NCBI GenBank assembly: GCA_013396915.1
Contig: VWZL01000904.1
Span: 1,443,892-1,507,891 of the forward strand
DNA: 64,000 nucleotides
Direction of reading: 5' to 3'
DNA from: Stercorarius parasiticus
Taxonomy: Eukaryota > Chordata > Aves > Charadriiformes > Stercorariidae
Shown here: positions 11,544 through 23,430 of the stretch, piece after piece
Layout of the letters: each line of letters starts with the position of its first letter
How positions within the stretch are numbered: position 1 is the first letter of the stretch
Position numbers and translations under genes: made by a program
Notes under the pieces: model-generated
Database searches by the model: none
What the model was told of the DNA's origin: nothing
What the model saw: the letters and a program-made list of their open reading frames with translations, nothing else

Positions 11544-14500
11544 CTCCATCCATCACACAGATGCGCAAAAAGCATTGTGTTGCATGGCTTGCTTGTAATA
11601 GCCTGTACTGTCATCGTCATTCAGAGTAGCAGAGATTATATTTTATATGTGATCTAAATTTTACTGTTTCCTGCCTAATCTGTGTTTAGCTAATCTGCTT
11701 TAGGGATATTTATAAAAAGTGTGTATCTGAGTACACGCTGACTTTAAAATCGTTTTTGAAAGCAATCCCTGTGGTTTTGTGTTTAATACTTTTACTGCTG
11801 GATTTGTAATAATCAGTAAAATCTTTCAATGATCTAATGATTAGAAAGATTATTTCAGAGTTTATACTATTGACTTTGAGAACACTTGCAAAGCAGTGGC
11901 GTATTGCTTCCTGTGTCTCTGCTGTGCTAATCTGGGCATGGTATCTAGTTCTTAAAGTGGAGCAGGAGGGGAGAGGATCTTAACATACTGCAAACTGTTG
12001 CCAGGCACTGCTGTTATTATTCATTTCTATGCGTGTACAGACTTTAGCACAATTGATGCCTTGTTATGAGTGTCTAGGTGCTAAAGCCAAACAACTGTTA
12101 AATAATGTTTCTGTGTAGAAATGTGCAGACAAAGAGTTTGATTAAAGCATCCGATTAAGGAACACAAAGCTCTTTTTGTGGTCTCATGCCTGTCATTCTT
12201 TGGGACTTTTGTCCCGTTTTTCATCTTATTAACGTACCAAACAGACAAATGTTCCCTAAATGCAGCCCATATTTATAAATACTGTCAGCATTATTGACAT
12301 TTCATTACTTTCAAAGTTTCATGAAATGGTGAATAAGTACAACAAATTCTATCACAGGAAACAAAATTAGCTGATTCCAGGCCACTCCACAGCTCTATAG
12401 GCTGTACAGGGCAACAGATTAATCTGGATAGTCAAGCGCACCACGTGAATTATACAGACCTGTTGGTCAGGTTCTGGAGAGCTGTTTAACAGCAGCTGGC
12501 AGCACGGGGATATTCTTAGGTCACAGAGTTGTGTTCTCTAGCTAAGTCAATGTAGCAGAAGCTGGAACCCTCCTCCTCTCTGACCACATCTCTGATTAAA
12601 AAAAAAAAAAAAAAAAAGACAACAGTATGCCAACACTTTCATATAGAAGATAATTCAAAGCAAATTTTATTCAGTAGGGCAATGAATTGGAGCAAGCCTG
12701 AAGCAGCCAAACTGCAGGTACTGCGTATGGCAGACCCATCAGCAATTTCTGAGCCACCAGCACAGCTGCCTGAGGAACCTGCCAAGAGGCCAGATGTCAC
12801 TTTTGGAAAGCTACATAACACAGCTTGAAGTGTGAATCCTTTGATGGCAAACCATTTTCACTGGGTCACATTCTGATCTCATTTACATTGTTTCAAAGCT
12901 GAGGTTTCACACAACATAAATGAGAACAGAATTTCTTAAATGAAAATATAAATGGCAAACCCGTTGAATTTCTTAAAAGAGAAATAGTGAGAGGGAAAAA
13001 GTGTTTAAAACTGATTCTCAGCTTGCAGGAATATAGTTTTCCAATAAAAACAAACATTTATATGTGTAATTTAAATAATGAAAGCAATGAAAGAAATTAA
13101 AATTATTGCACATTTTCCTAACAGGGTTTTAAAAATAATTTTTATTGCAGATTCATGTAAATTAACTTTCATTATCAAATAGGTGTGTGTTACTAAAATT
13201 CTAATGAGTATGAGGTGCTTAACCATGAACACTTTTATTTTTTAAAATAGTCTATTAGAAGACTATCAAGATGCTACTAAAGGAAAAGTATAAAGCCTAG
13301 TAAAAACTAATTCAGACTATCAGCAACAAAGTTTAATCCCTATGTGTAAGCCTTATGATTTCTTTCATAAATGCACAATAAAACATGCAGTAAATTTAAC
13401 ACATCCGAGTTATTGCAGCAATGCTCCAGACCTGCTGAAGAGTTAATGAGAGAAGTTGTGATGTTTTATCTCTAGGGACATCAAAGACTTGTAATATTTT
13501 TAAAGACTATTTAAAGATTATCTGTTTTTACAGAAATTAAGCTTTGTTTTTAAGAAGATAGTGACTGTTTTAAAATCTGTTTATTGGGGAACATTTATTT
13601 CATTTTTTCTATTTTTGTGTGGAAGCATGAACGACCTGATCTGCAGTGTTACCTTAACCTCCCCGATGTCCTCTGTGATAATCAAAACAGTTTATCTTTA
13701 TCATTCTCTTGAAGTACAGCTTTGCCCATAGATACTCATAAGGCTTCAAAACTCATATGAAAAACACTACAGCCCAGGTTTGATTACACAGCACTAACAG
13801 GCTTTGCTTCTGTACCTCTTTCCATGTCTGTCAACCAAAGGCCTCTAACAAGACGGCATTACTTTTTCTGGAATGACAAGATTCACAGGGCATGGGAAAG
13901 ACTCTCTGGGGCCGATCCATGATTGACATTATTATCTCCAAGAGAAAAACATGTTATGTATTGGGTTTTTTTAAGACCAATGGGACACTCTAAATGTTAT
14001 TGTCAAATCTACGTTATGCCAGCTAAGAGCAATTCTTTCCTGGATATTAATAGAGAGTTTTTCTTACTCAGCCTCGTAGTTTAATGTGTTAGTTTTTTCT
14101 GCACTTCCTAAGAAAAAAAGGTAGTATGATCATTCTACTATTGCCAATAGTCTATTCGAAATCCATTAATATAATTGAAAAAAGGTTATTATAATGACAT
14201 ATGTCAGAATTCATCACATGTATTGTGTGTAAAACCTGCAGTTTAGCATTAAAAAAACATGAAAAAATGAGAAAAAGAGGATTGTAGTGTCATATATCTT
14301 GTTAAGCAGTTAAGAATATGCAACATCAGATGCATAACAATTGTTATTGCAAACCCACATGCAGGAAATACAGGCTGAATAAGTTATTTTTATATATGAA
14401 ACTGATCTGTTGCTTCCATTCAGCTTGTAGTTGGCAATTTAAAGGACTTCTTGAAATTTGGTAATAACTCTTTTTTCTAGATGAAACAGAAACTTTATCT

Positions 14501-14974
14501 GAAGTTCAGTGTTTTTTAGGATAAAGAAATTTTTAAATAAAATATTGATAGAAAAATTAGAAGGGAATGTTTAACATCTGTCAAAAAAATCAAAATTCTT
14601 GTTGAAATGATATGTGATTTTTTGCCAACTTATTATAAAATCATATCTCAAACTGAGATTACTTTCTACAGAATGGAAAACTGGATGATTGTCCAAAAAA
14701 CATCTAATTTTCATTTATATTTTATGCTTTTGAGTAAAATATAGGCATTTGTGTGCCATTTACACCATTTTGCTGCTTTGTAACACTCTAGTTCTCTTAA
14801 TCACATCCCAGTAAACTGATTATTTGCATCCCAGTTAAGAGATGGTTTGGGTTGCAGTAAGGAGAACATGCATGAAATTTTAACAATAGGAAGAATCATA
14901 CCGGTCATCACTCTTATGATGTTTAAAGGGGTTTCAAGCAGCTCATCCATCTACTCTAACCCTCTACCCCATGA
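11544..14974. other. Anonymous AT-rich non-coding DNA
   Basis: No gene or repeat family is recognised over about 3.4 kb. A pure A tract lies at 12598-12619. Conserved non-coding elements could be present but cannot be judged from one sequence. Confidence 0.6.
12598..12619. repeat. Poly(A) tract
   Basis: A run of about 22 A residues directly follows CTCTGATT. It could be a simple homopolymer or the tail of a retroposed transcript. The 200 bases before it show no recognisable ORF or repeat, so I do not call a retropseudogene. Confidence 0.8.
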
Positions 14975-15320
14975 GATCATAGAATCATAGAATCACAGAA
15001 TTGCTTAGGTTGGAAGGGAACTTTCAGATCATCTAGTCCAACCATCAACCTAACTGTGACAAAAGCCAGCACTGAACCATATCTCTAAGCACTATGTCTA
15101 CCCGTCTTTTAGATACCTCCAGGGATGGTGCCTCAATCACTTCCCTGGGCAGCCTTTTCCAATGCTTAATAACCCTTTCAGTGTAAATTGTTTTCCTAAT
15201 ATCCAGTCTAAACCTCCCCTGGCACAACTTGAGGCCGTTTCCTCTTGGCCTATCACCTGTTACTTGAGAGAAGAGACCAATCCCCATCTCTTTACAACCT
15301 CCTTTCAAGGGAGTTTCAGA
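14975..15320 (-). mobile_element. CR1 LINE, 3' fragment
   Basis: On the plus strand the element opens with the inverted CR1 tail (ATCATAGAATCATAGAATC, from 14977), then the conserved ggttggaagggaac block and the reverse complement of the ORF2 C-terminus. It is 5'-truncated near 15320. The open frame retained in it suggests moderate age. Confidence 0.94.
15045..15308 (-). pseudogene. CR1 ORF2 C-terminus remnant
   Basis: The translation runs [18 protein letters not shown], then [18 protein letters not shown] and [15 protein letters not shown], the hallmark end of CR1 ORF2. It is uninterrupted for more than 80 codons but lacks every RT catalytic motif because the element is truncated. The apparent start is not a real initiation codon. 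Confidence 0.88.
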
Positions 15321-15894
15321 GATGTTTCACTGTAACTTAGGCTATCCCTAGCAAACATTTATTCAACATGATTGGCCTTTTCAGGCTAAAGAGATGACTA
15401 AGATAAGATGTTAGAGGGGACTGAAATGTTAGAGAGAACTGAGAGTAGCACTGGGATGGTGAATAGGGAAACAAAGTTCACTGCCTTTTTCAGGAGAAAA
15501 ACCTATTGGCATTAAATGAAGGTGCCAGGTGGAAGGCTTAAAACGATATTTAGGAGGTAGTTCACATGAAGCTGTGAAAAACGTTTGCACTGGATGTTAT
15601 GCAAGTTAAAAACTTTAAATGGGTTCAAAAGAAAAATCCATCCAAGCCTATTAAACACAAGCAAAATAGTTTATGATTCCCTGAGTCAAAAAGTGATGGA
15701 GGCTCAGTGTGTATTCTAGGGGAGACACTTATATCCACTGCCACACACTCACTTTCCCCCATCCCTCCAGGACAGTATGAAAACAGTGCCCCATTCACCC
15801 CAGGGAAGTCATCTAACTGGTCTTGCTGTCTCCCCTGAAGTCCTGGATGGCTGTAGCTGTGGAGTAACCTGTTTCGGCCATTCTTATGCTTTTA
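15321..15894. other. Non-coding spacer, right part possibly the 3' end of an ancient CR1
   Basis: No gene is seen. The last 100-150 bases before the LTR, from roughly 15790, show faint similarity to antisense CR1 3' sequence (for example gggaagtcatctaactgg). They may be the continuation of the element at 16462-18165 across the LTR insertion. This is an inference from weak similarity. Confidence 0.35.
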
Positions 15895-15899
15895 TATCC
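15895..15899. repeat. Target-site duplication, left copy (tatcc)
   Basis: The pentamer tatcc immediately precedes the LTR and is repeated exactly at 16457-16461. A 5-bp duplication suits alpharetrovirus/ERVK-like or ERV1-like integration classes less or more depending on lineage, so it is not used to assign a class. Confidence 0.85.
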
Positions 15900-16162
15900 T
15901 GTTGTGGTTTCAGCTGGGATGGGGTTGACTTTCTTAACTAGCAGCTGGTGTAGTGCTATGGTTTGGGTTTGGGATGGGAATACTGTTGGTAGAGCACTAA
16001 TGTTTTTAGTTGTTGCTAAGCAGTCAAGGCCTTTTCTGCTCCTCACACCACCCCACCAGCGAGTAGGCTGGGTGTGCACAAAAATCTGGGAGGACACACA
16101 GCCAGGAGAGCTGACCCCAACGGAGCAAAGGAATACCGCATGTCATATGACATCATGCTCAG

Positions 16163-16168
16163 TATATA
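16163..16168 (+). promoter_or_regulatory. TATA-like box within the LTR
   Basis: TATATA lies 132 bases upstream of the AATAAA signal within the LTR. The placement fits a U3 promoter. Function is inferred from position only. Confidence 0.5.
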
Positions 16169-16299
16169 GAGCTGGGGGAAGAAGAGGAAAGGGGGTTGTT
16201 CGGAATTATGGCATTTGTCTTCCCAAGTAACCATTATGCATGATGGAGCCCTGCTTTCCTGGAGCTGACTGAACACCTGCCTGATGATGGGAAGCAGTG

Positions 16300-16305
16300 A
16301 ATAAA
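16300..16305 (+). promoter_or_regulatory. Polyadenylation signal within the LTR
   Basis: AATAAA occurs in the context GTGAATAAATCCC. The opposite-strand LTR at 28077 has the same hexamer at the equivalent position (28241-28246 as TTTATT), so it is conserved between the two copies. Confidence 0.6.
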
Positions 16306-16456
16306 TCCCTTGTTTCATTTTGCTTGCGTGTGCAGCTTTTGCTTTACTTATTAACCTGTCTTTATCTCAACCCACAAATTTTCTCACTTTTACTCTTTTG
16401 ATTTTCGTCCCTATCCCGCCGTGGTTGCAGTTGCTGGCTGGAGTTAAACCCTGACA

Positions 16457-16461
16457 TATCC
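16457..16461. repeat. Target-site duplication, right copy (tatcc)
   Basis: Exact repeat of the pentamer at 15895-15899, defining the insertion of the intervening LTR. Confidence 0.85.
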
Positions 16462-18165
16462 CTTAAACCTCTGCTAAAAATCTCCAAGGAAGTAAATTTC
16501 CAAAATTTCCCCTAGTTTGACAATTTCAGTGCTTGTCACAGTATTGCAAAGATTTTTGTGACATCCAGCAATATCTTTTTACTATTAATCAAAGAGATTA
16601 TCCTTCCATCCTTGCCCTTGTTCATACAAAAAACCAAAAGGCAATTATCAAGTTCTCCACACAGTTTCCTGTTTTAGAATTTAAAAATCTGTGCAAAATC
16701 TTAGACCATATCTTCTAAATTTCTTTCTCTGCTTTATACTGTCTACAGTCTGTCTGCATCAGTGTCGTTCCTAAAATTGGATATATTACTATAGATGAAG
16801 CTTTTCCAGCATTGAGAGGAAATAATTTCTTGAGTTTTATAGAGGCTATTTCTCAGAGAATCATTCTGAAACTGTATGATAGCTTTGACTCCAATTAGCT
16901 TTGTCCTACACATCCTTTGCCTGCCATAAGACTGCCTATAGCCATTTTGTCCCTATGCTGCATTGATGACTGATTTTTTTCTTCCTGCAAATGGTACTTT
17001 ACAATTTTCTTGACTGAATTTCCTCCTGATGATTTTTGCTATAGCTCCAACTTGCAAAGATCATCCTGAAGTCTGATCCTCACCCCAAGGGTATTTTTGA
17101 TTTCTCCTATTGTGGGCTGACTCACAATTTTTGTGCACATACTCTATTCCCTTATCTAAGTCAGTATAAGTGTGGAATAAAACTACATCGAAACAGCCCC
17201 ATATGATTCCTTTTGGATTAACTTGCTTTTAGTAAAGCATTGAGAAAAAGCCCCACATTTTTTCAGATATAGTTTCTTTTCATTTGAACTGTATTCTCCT
17301 CATTTTCTTATGAGAATATCCTATATAACCTATATGTAAAAAGTCAAACAAGAAATCATGCACTATTTCCCATTGTCCACCAGACCAGCCATTCTGATAA
17401 CGAAGGAAATTATATAGTTATTGATGTAACTATGCTGGCTGTTTGTTTCGGATCATATTATCTCTTAGCAGCTTACAAAATGTTTGGTTTTAAAAAAATC
17501 CAGGTTCTTTTCATGTACTGAAATCAGGCTGATATAAATAATTTCCTAGTTCTTCTTTCACCCCCCTTTTAAGAATAAATACTATGTTTGGCCTTCTTCA
17601 GTACCCTGGGACTTTCCTCATGCTCAGTAGTTTCTCAAAGAGAATGACTAATGATTACAAGATTTTATTAGCTAGTTCCTTAAGTACTTTGGGGATAATT
17701 TTATCTGAGCCTGTAGATTTGAATGTGTCTGATCTATGTACATTTTTAAAGCTATTTTTCACACATTCTGCCTATGCCTGTCTCCATGTTAAAATTAATT
17801 TTCCTTGGAGTCTGGTCACAGTTAATATTTTTTTTTTTCTTTTCTTTTTCTGTTTGGGAAGAGTGAAGTGATACAGCACTGACTACTTCAGATTTCCCTG
17901 CACCAGCCATTATGTTTACTTTTCCCTCAAACAAATAATAGCACTAAGCTCTCTTAGTCTTCCCCTTAGTTCTAATGCAGATGTGGAACTAACTTCGTTG
18001 CTTTGTTTGGTCCCATGGTAGTTTTAACTTGTATTCATTCCTGGCTTCTTTCAATTTTGTCTTTTCAGATTGCACTCTTTTCTAATGCATTCACTACTAC
18101 TCTCCACTTTTCTGTGACTCCTTGCTGATTTAAAAGCCTTTTGAGACTCTGGAGGTCATCCAAAC
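16462..18165 (-). mobile_element. Ancient, highly diverged CR1-like LINE, RT and upstream linker, antisense
   Basis: The plus strand follows, block by block and in order, the antisense sequence of amniote CR1/L3-type LINEs. Blocks include ccagaccagccattctgata...ggaaatta (about 17380-17412), tttaagaataaatactatgtttgg with ccttcttcagtaccctgggac (about 17568-17611), and gctagttccttaagtac (about 17671-17687). Further right the match continues through the linker between endonuclease and RT to about 18165. Leftward it covers the RT palm and thumb (about 16960-17350). There is no open frame left, and many indels and substitutions show long decay. The family call rests on remembered consensus structure, and the ends are approximate. 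Confidence 0.75.
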
Positions 18166-18625
18166 CGCACAGTTCAAGGTGGGTGCTATGACAAATACAG
18201 TATGTGTTTATTTATATCATACATATACACAGTGGCATATGTGCACAGTTTTATATTTTTGTAACAAATATTTATTCAACACACATCAATCTGTCCCTGG
18301 TAGATGTAGTAGAGTACTTAGGTCACCGAAGTAGTGCACATTTCAAGTACTTCATCCTTGATGTTCTCTCCTACTGAAAAGCTGTGCAGGTGTTGGAGAC
18401 CATTATGTGGGGTAGGGATTAACCTCTGAAGTGATATAAGTGAATGTCACCCACCATGTGGGGGATAATACCACAAAACAGAGGAAACAATCTAACATAC
18501 ACAAATATGCCTTTGTGATAGCATCTGATGTAATCCATTAAACTGTGATTTTCTTTGAATTCCTAGGCACAATAAAACATTCTTTAATGTTTCTTGGAAT
18601 AAAAATCTACTTGCACCCACCCACC
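18166..18625. other. Non-coding DNA ending at an assembly gap
   Basis: Nothing recognisable. It ends in the C-rich CACCCACCCACC immediately before the run of N, so the gap probably starts in a simple repeat. Confidence 0.55.
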
Positions 18626-18707
18626 NNNNNNNNNNNNNNNNNNNNNNNNNNNNNNNNNNNNNNNNNNNNNNNNNNNNNNNNNNNNNNNNNNNNNNNNNNN
18701 NNNNNNN
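18626..18707. other. Assembly gap (82 N)
   Basis: Unknown bases. Any ORF crossing this interval, such as one ending at 18742, is an artefact of translating N. Confidence 0.99.
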
Positions 18708-21700
18708 GCAGCTATAAATTGATCTTCCAGAAATTCAGCTAGAAAAATGTCATTATTATACTAAAATACGACCAGCCAAAGAAATTGAGGGAGATGACAT
18801 TCAAATCCAATTGAATATGCATTTGGACCAGTGATAGGATCCAAAGTTTTCTTTGCCCACATTCTTCCTGAAAAAGACAAACTTGAATTCTTGAATGCAG
18901 CATGTTCAGACAATGGTTTCTGTCATGAAAAGCTTTTTCTTCTTTTTGTCTCTTTCCTTTCTCATGAATCATTAGCTGAAGGAAGGGTATCTCACTCAAT
19001 ACAAATAGATGTGTTTTTTAATATTCTATTATTCATTGTTTATTTAATCAATACATGTTAATTTATTAAGTACCCAATTATCATGTAGAATTACCTGCTC
19101 AGAGGTGAATTAAGAGATCTCTGTAAACTGGATTAGTTGAAGACATTGTAATTCTGAGAAAAAGTCAAAAAATAACTAGAAACACTATAAATCATTGTTT
19201 TCTAACTTTTACTTTTCATTCCTTTTTCCTAGTGACATGTGTTTTATTTTACTTTTCGCACAGTCATGCACATAATCAAGTTGCAAACCACTGATGGGAA
19301 CCTGCCTGATACAGACTTTCATGTATAATAAAACAATTGCATACTGTATTGTAATAAATTGCTTAAAGGAGTGACAACTTAATTATCTAGACTGAGCAAT
19401 GGGCTAGAATTGAAATACCTCATACCTGTGGATAATGACACAGTTAATCTGATCAGAATGGTATCTGGAAGACAGCAGTTTGCTTTTTGACACCCAAATT
19501 AATCACCCAAAAATAACTGCCTGAAAATGCAAACAAATGTTGATATACCATTAAGAATGCAGGAACATGGCCACAGCCTGGAATAGTAATATAGTTGTAG
19601 CATAGCAGATATAATGCAAAATTAAGAACAAGGGAAGTGATAAATGATATCTTAATATACATTTTGTAGACTCAGCTCCCTCTAGCTTTTTATACGATGC
19701 TCTTCTATATCATGTCTGAGTTTCTTGGAAATATTTTTTTAATAGACTGAATCTGCTAAATTTCCATGAAATGAACCATCAGGAGTGACAAATCACTGCA
19801 TGCATAATATGTAGAAGACAAAATACTTAACCTGTATTTACACATACAGACCTTGTTCCAAGGGAGGAACAGAAGGAATAATATTAATCTCCCTATAACT
19901 AGTGGTGAAGGAATCCCCGAATTTTCATTCAAGAATCCTCAGCTTCAAACTTCTATTTGCTAACATTGAAATTGAGTATGAGATTTGACATGTATCTATA
20001 AAGCTACATTCTGCAACTGTAAGGAAACAGTAATTTCTTCGGGCCAGACTATGTCTGAAATAATGTTGTTTATGTATATATGTTGCTTAAATGACTAGGT
20101 CATGTATTCTACTTTCTTTCTTTCTTTCTTATTCTGCAGTAGCAATACAAAGAGATGTATTGCTCAGCTCAAGCTCAGATGCTCGGTCACCATGGATGTG
20201 ATACTTTACGCCAGTTGGTGTGAGACAGCACAAGGCAAAGGTATAACTGATACTATGAAAAATGAGGCAAAGGCATGGCAGATGCAAAATTTCTTAGGTA
20301 CTAAGTAATAAAAAGGTACTAGATTTATTCAAGTTATTGTATGACAGGACATGTAAACAGTCAATTCCATGTAAATGGTATGTAATATGGATACATAAAA
20401 CAGAGGTGGAGGGCAGGCCTTGCAGCAGGAAACTTGGCCAGCGAAGTGATGGACAAGAACCTACTCATTCCATCTCTAATGGATATTATTTTTTTCCAGT
20501 TTTTTGTTTTTGTTTTTGTTTTTTTTTTTTAGTAGATCAATAAATCAATATATCCTGTATGGGGTCTTATGTATTGTACCACTATTACTGTTCCTTTTGC
20601 AACTTCTGGTGTAAATATGTGCCTGAGGAAAAACTTCTGACTTGCCTGGGAACTCAGACAACTCATCCTAAAATGTGGCAGGACTCTGACAATCTACTTT
20701 TGATAGCTGTAGTGCAATGTAAATGATTATCTGGGGCTGTTGAAGACAACCCCATCCCAGCAGAGCCCAAGGAGTGATAGTGATTACTGGGTAAAATGGT
20801 ATTTGCACAGCATGATGGTGGTGTCCCTCTGATTTCAGTTTGGCTTTTCACAGAGGAGGACTGAGGTCCTTTAAAAGCACCAAAATGTACAATAAGAAGT
20901 GGATGGGACATACAGAAGTAAAGGTGGGGGTAAGCCTGGGAGTGAGTAACGTGATTTTGGTATCTCAACTGCCAAATTAATCTTCAGAAAATCAAATAAA
21001 TATTTGAAAAACTAATACAACAAGACTTCAATCTAAAAGCCATAGTCAACAGCCAAAAGCAGTAGGACTGGTAAGCATGCAAAAATTTATTCTCTTCATA
21101 CAAAGCTGCAAAACTAGATTATCAGTTGTGCAAGAACTTGATTTGTCACTATTTTGACACTTTGGCTTCAACTATCAGGAGTTCAAGACAATATGAACTG
21201 AATCAAGTTAGTCAAAGTATATGAAACACTTCACTGAAAGTCCAGAATATTGAAGCTTTGTTGTTCTGAGAATCTAGTGATTTTAAAGTTATGTATTATT
21301 TTTAATGTGTTACAGTTTTGGAGAATATTTGATACACATTTCTTTCTGACACAAATTTAAATTAAATAAAATGAATATAAGCATGTTCTGTGTTGCCACA
21401 GTTTAGCTATTTCTTCTATCATAGAAGGGGATACAGGATGACCAAAACAGCTTCCCTTCCCTTCCCTTCCCTTCCCTTCCTTTCCCTTTTGTCTGGCAAA
21501 ACATTTTTTATCAGACCAGAACTTCTCGTATTCGTTTAAAATTGTGAATAGTTAACTGTTTCATTAGTGAACATATGGCTGAATATGTACCTGAGACACC
21601 TGATCATTGCATAAGGAATAATTGTTCAATAACCCTTCTTAATACAGCTTATACCGTGTAATGTGAAAATGAAACGTGAATGTGAAAAATTCTTATAAAA

Positions 21701-22959
21701 GAGTAAAAAATCATTTTCTGAAACGCTTAATGTGCTTGTGTACTTAAACATAATGAAAAGTTTATATTGTTCACAGCTAATAATCATTAACCATGCTGAA
21801 TTAGTTGGAAGAAAATAGATTTTTTACAGTTTTCCACATAAAACCTGACACTGCATGTCCTCTGTAGAGGCAGTACTTATACAAAGGAATAAAAACTTTG
21901 CTCAATAAGTTTAGAAATTTGTCCTTTAATTGTGAATATCACCAAAATATGTATCAGGGAAATTCTTATACTTTGCAGTTACAATTCTTAAAAAAACGTT
22001 TTGAGGCAGAAACCTACTTTCCCATAAACATTGTCTGGTAAGTGCTCAAACATATTTCACAGAAGCTGAGGACTGATCCTGCTGCTGGTTGAACTGGAGA
22101 GAAACAATTCCTGTGTGAATTTTGTGGTGAACACAGCAGAGTACCTGATGAGTTAATAACAATTTATGCAACGACTTCTTCTTTAGCTGTGAGTGAACCT
22201 CGGTCACAGGTTCTGCATTTAGGGCATGAGCTGGCCAGTGGGCCATTCAATTACGGTAGGGTGGAGAACAAATATAAGATTATAGTGTAGAAGTAGAACT
22301 TTAAAGCCCAGCTCCACAGTGTGGAATCACACCAAGAAATTGGAAATTTCACAGCATTCATAGTTAGAAATTGTCTGGGTTATTTCCCCCCACCTCACAA
22401 GAAACATCACACATAGCTTCTTATACCTAATTTATTTTGGTTAACAGCATGTCACAGTATTTCCAAGGGAAACTTCATTTCTGTAGTGGACAGCTTTGCA
22501 TCAGCCAGAGCGTTAAGGGACGGAGTATACAGTAGCTTACATCTCTCTAGCACTCACCTTGGTTAAGATAATTTGTTTCTCCTTTTCTGTAAAATGGTAA
22601 AATAATGTTGACAGGATTACAGAATGACATTTTGAAAGATAGGAACATGAGACAAAGGAAAACCTTACAATTCTTAATGAATGATGTCAACATTAGTAGC
22701 TACTACCACACTACACTGATAAATTCAATGTTCATGTATCTCAGAGAAGAATCAGATCCCGACAGTGAATTTTTCTTCTCGTTTAGCAATGGAGACACAT
22801 GGAACTGAAGAAATATCAAAAGCTCATTTAAAATATGCGAAGCCCCGTGATTCTCTTTCGCACAGAAAAGCTTTTGGGTCTTGGATAAAACTATATAGTT
22901 CAGATATCCCGTAATTACTTCTAGTACCACAGTTATTTCTGCCAGCTAGTCAAATAATT
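18708..22959. other. Anonymous AT-rich non-coding DNA with microsatellites
   Basis: No gene or mobile element is recognised in about 4.2 kb. Simple tracts are (TTTC)n at 20111-20130, a T/TTTTTG-rich tract at 20500-20530 and (CCCTT)n at 21451-21490. Confidence 0.6.
21451..21490. repeat. (CCCTT)n pyrimidine microsatellite
   Basis: About six tandem CTTCC units degrade into TTTCCCTTTT. Polypyrimidine/polypurine asymmetry is clear. No flanking element is recognised. Confidence 0.9.
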
Positions 22960-23430
22960 CCCTATGAATATTCACTTTTCAATGAATCCTTTCACTTGTA
23001 CTCACTGCTTTATGTTTGCCTTTTTGTGAATATTCCAATGAATGGGTTGTTGGAAGGAAGATGTGCCAATGAGAATGATTTTCTATAGCAATCACAGAAT
23101 ATTCAAATAAAATGAATAATGAATTCAGCAACTTAAATATTTATACTTGCAAGTCTGGGCTTCTCTGGCCCTGGAAATTCTGTGTTTCAGAGAATTCCTA
23201 GTGTGTCCCAATCGCTTCTGTTGCTTTGATCTTCTATTCACTGATGTAAGAAGATTTATTTCTGTGGATTTGTACCCATGGAAATTAGAACACAGTTGTG
23301 ATTTTATCTTTGGAATATACTTATAATAAATATTTTGTGAATATGCTATTCACCAGTGTCTGCAGAAAATAGTCTTTGGTAATGACTATATTTGAGAAAT
23401 ATGATTGTGAATAATTCATACAGAAGGAAG
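22960..23430. repeat. Candidate decayed repeat rich in GAATATTC/TATTCAC words
   Basis: Over about 470 bases the words TGAATATTC, GTGAATATTCC, GAATATTCA, GTGAATATGC, TATTCACC and GTGAATAATTC recur in both orientations at intervals of tens of bases, more than seems typical of the flanks. This could be an old inverted-repeat element or a chance cluster in AT-rich DNA. No family is assigned. Confidence 0.25.

Larger units (their letters stand above)
15900..16456 (+). mobile_element. Solo LTR of an avian endogenous retrovirus (557 bp)
   Basis: The element starts TGTTGTGG and ends CCCTGACA, with exact 5-bp duplications of tatcc on both sides, so its limits are secure. Promoter-like and processing signals are in the expected order: a TATATA box at 16163-16168 and an AATAAA signal at 16300-16305, followed by a T/C-rich 3' third. 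It is about 80% similar by eye to the opposite-strand LTR at 28077-28662. There is no internal viral sequence, so it is a solo LTR. It could carry residual promoter activity, but nothing here shows that. Short ORFs inside it are chance. Confidence 0.93.

Noticed and set aside
15813..16318. Three overlapping frames of 91-114 codons on both strands
   Set aside because: They lie in and around the solo LTR, which is non-coding. Nothing in them resembles a retroviral protein.
18545..18742. Open frame crossing the first gap
   Set aside because: It contains 82 unknown bases, and the flanking peptides have no motif.
20111..20308. 68-codon ORF starting in a TTTC repeat
   Set aside because: The N-terminal Phe/Leu/Ser run is the translated microsatellite, and the rest has no similarity that I recognise.
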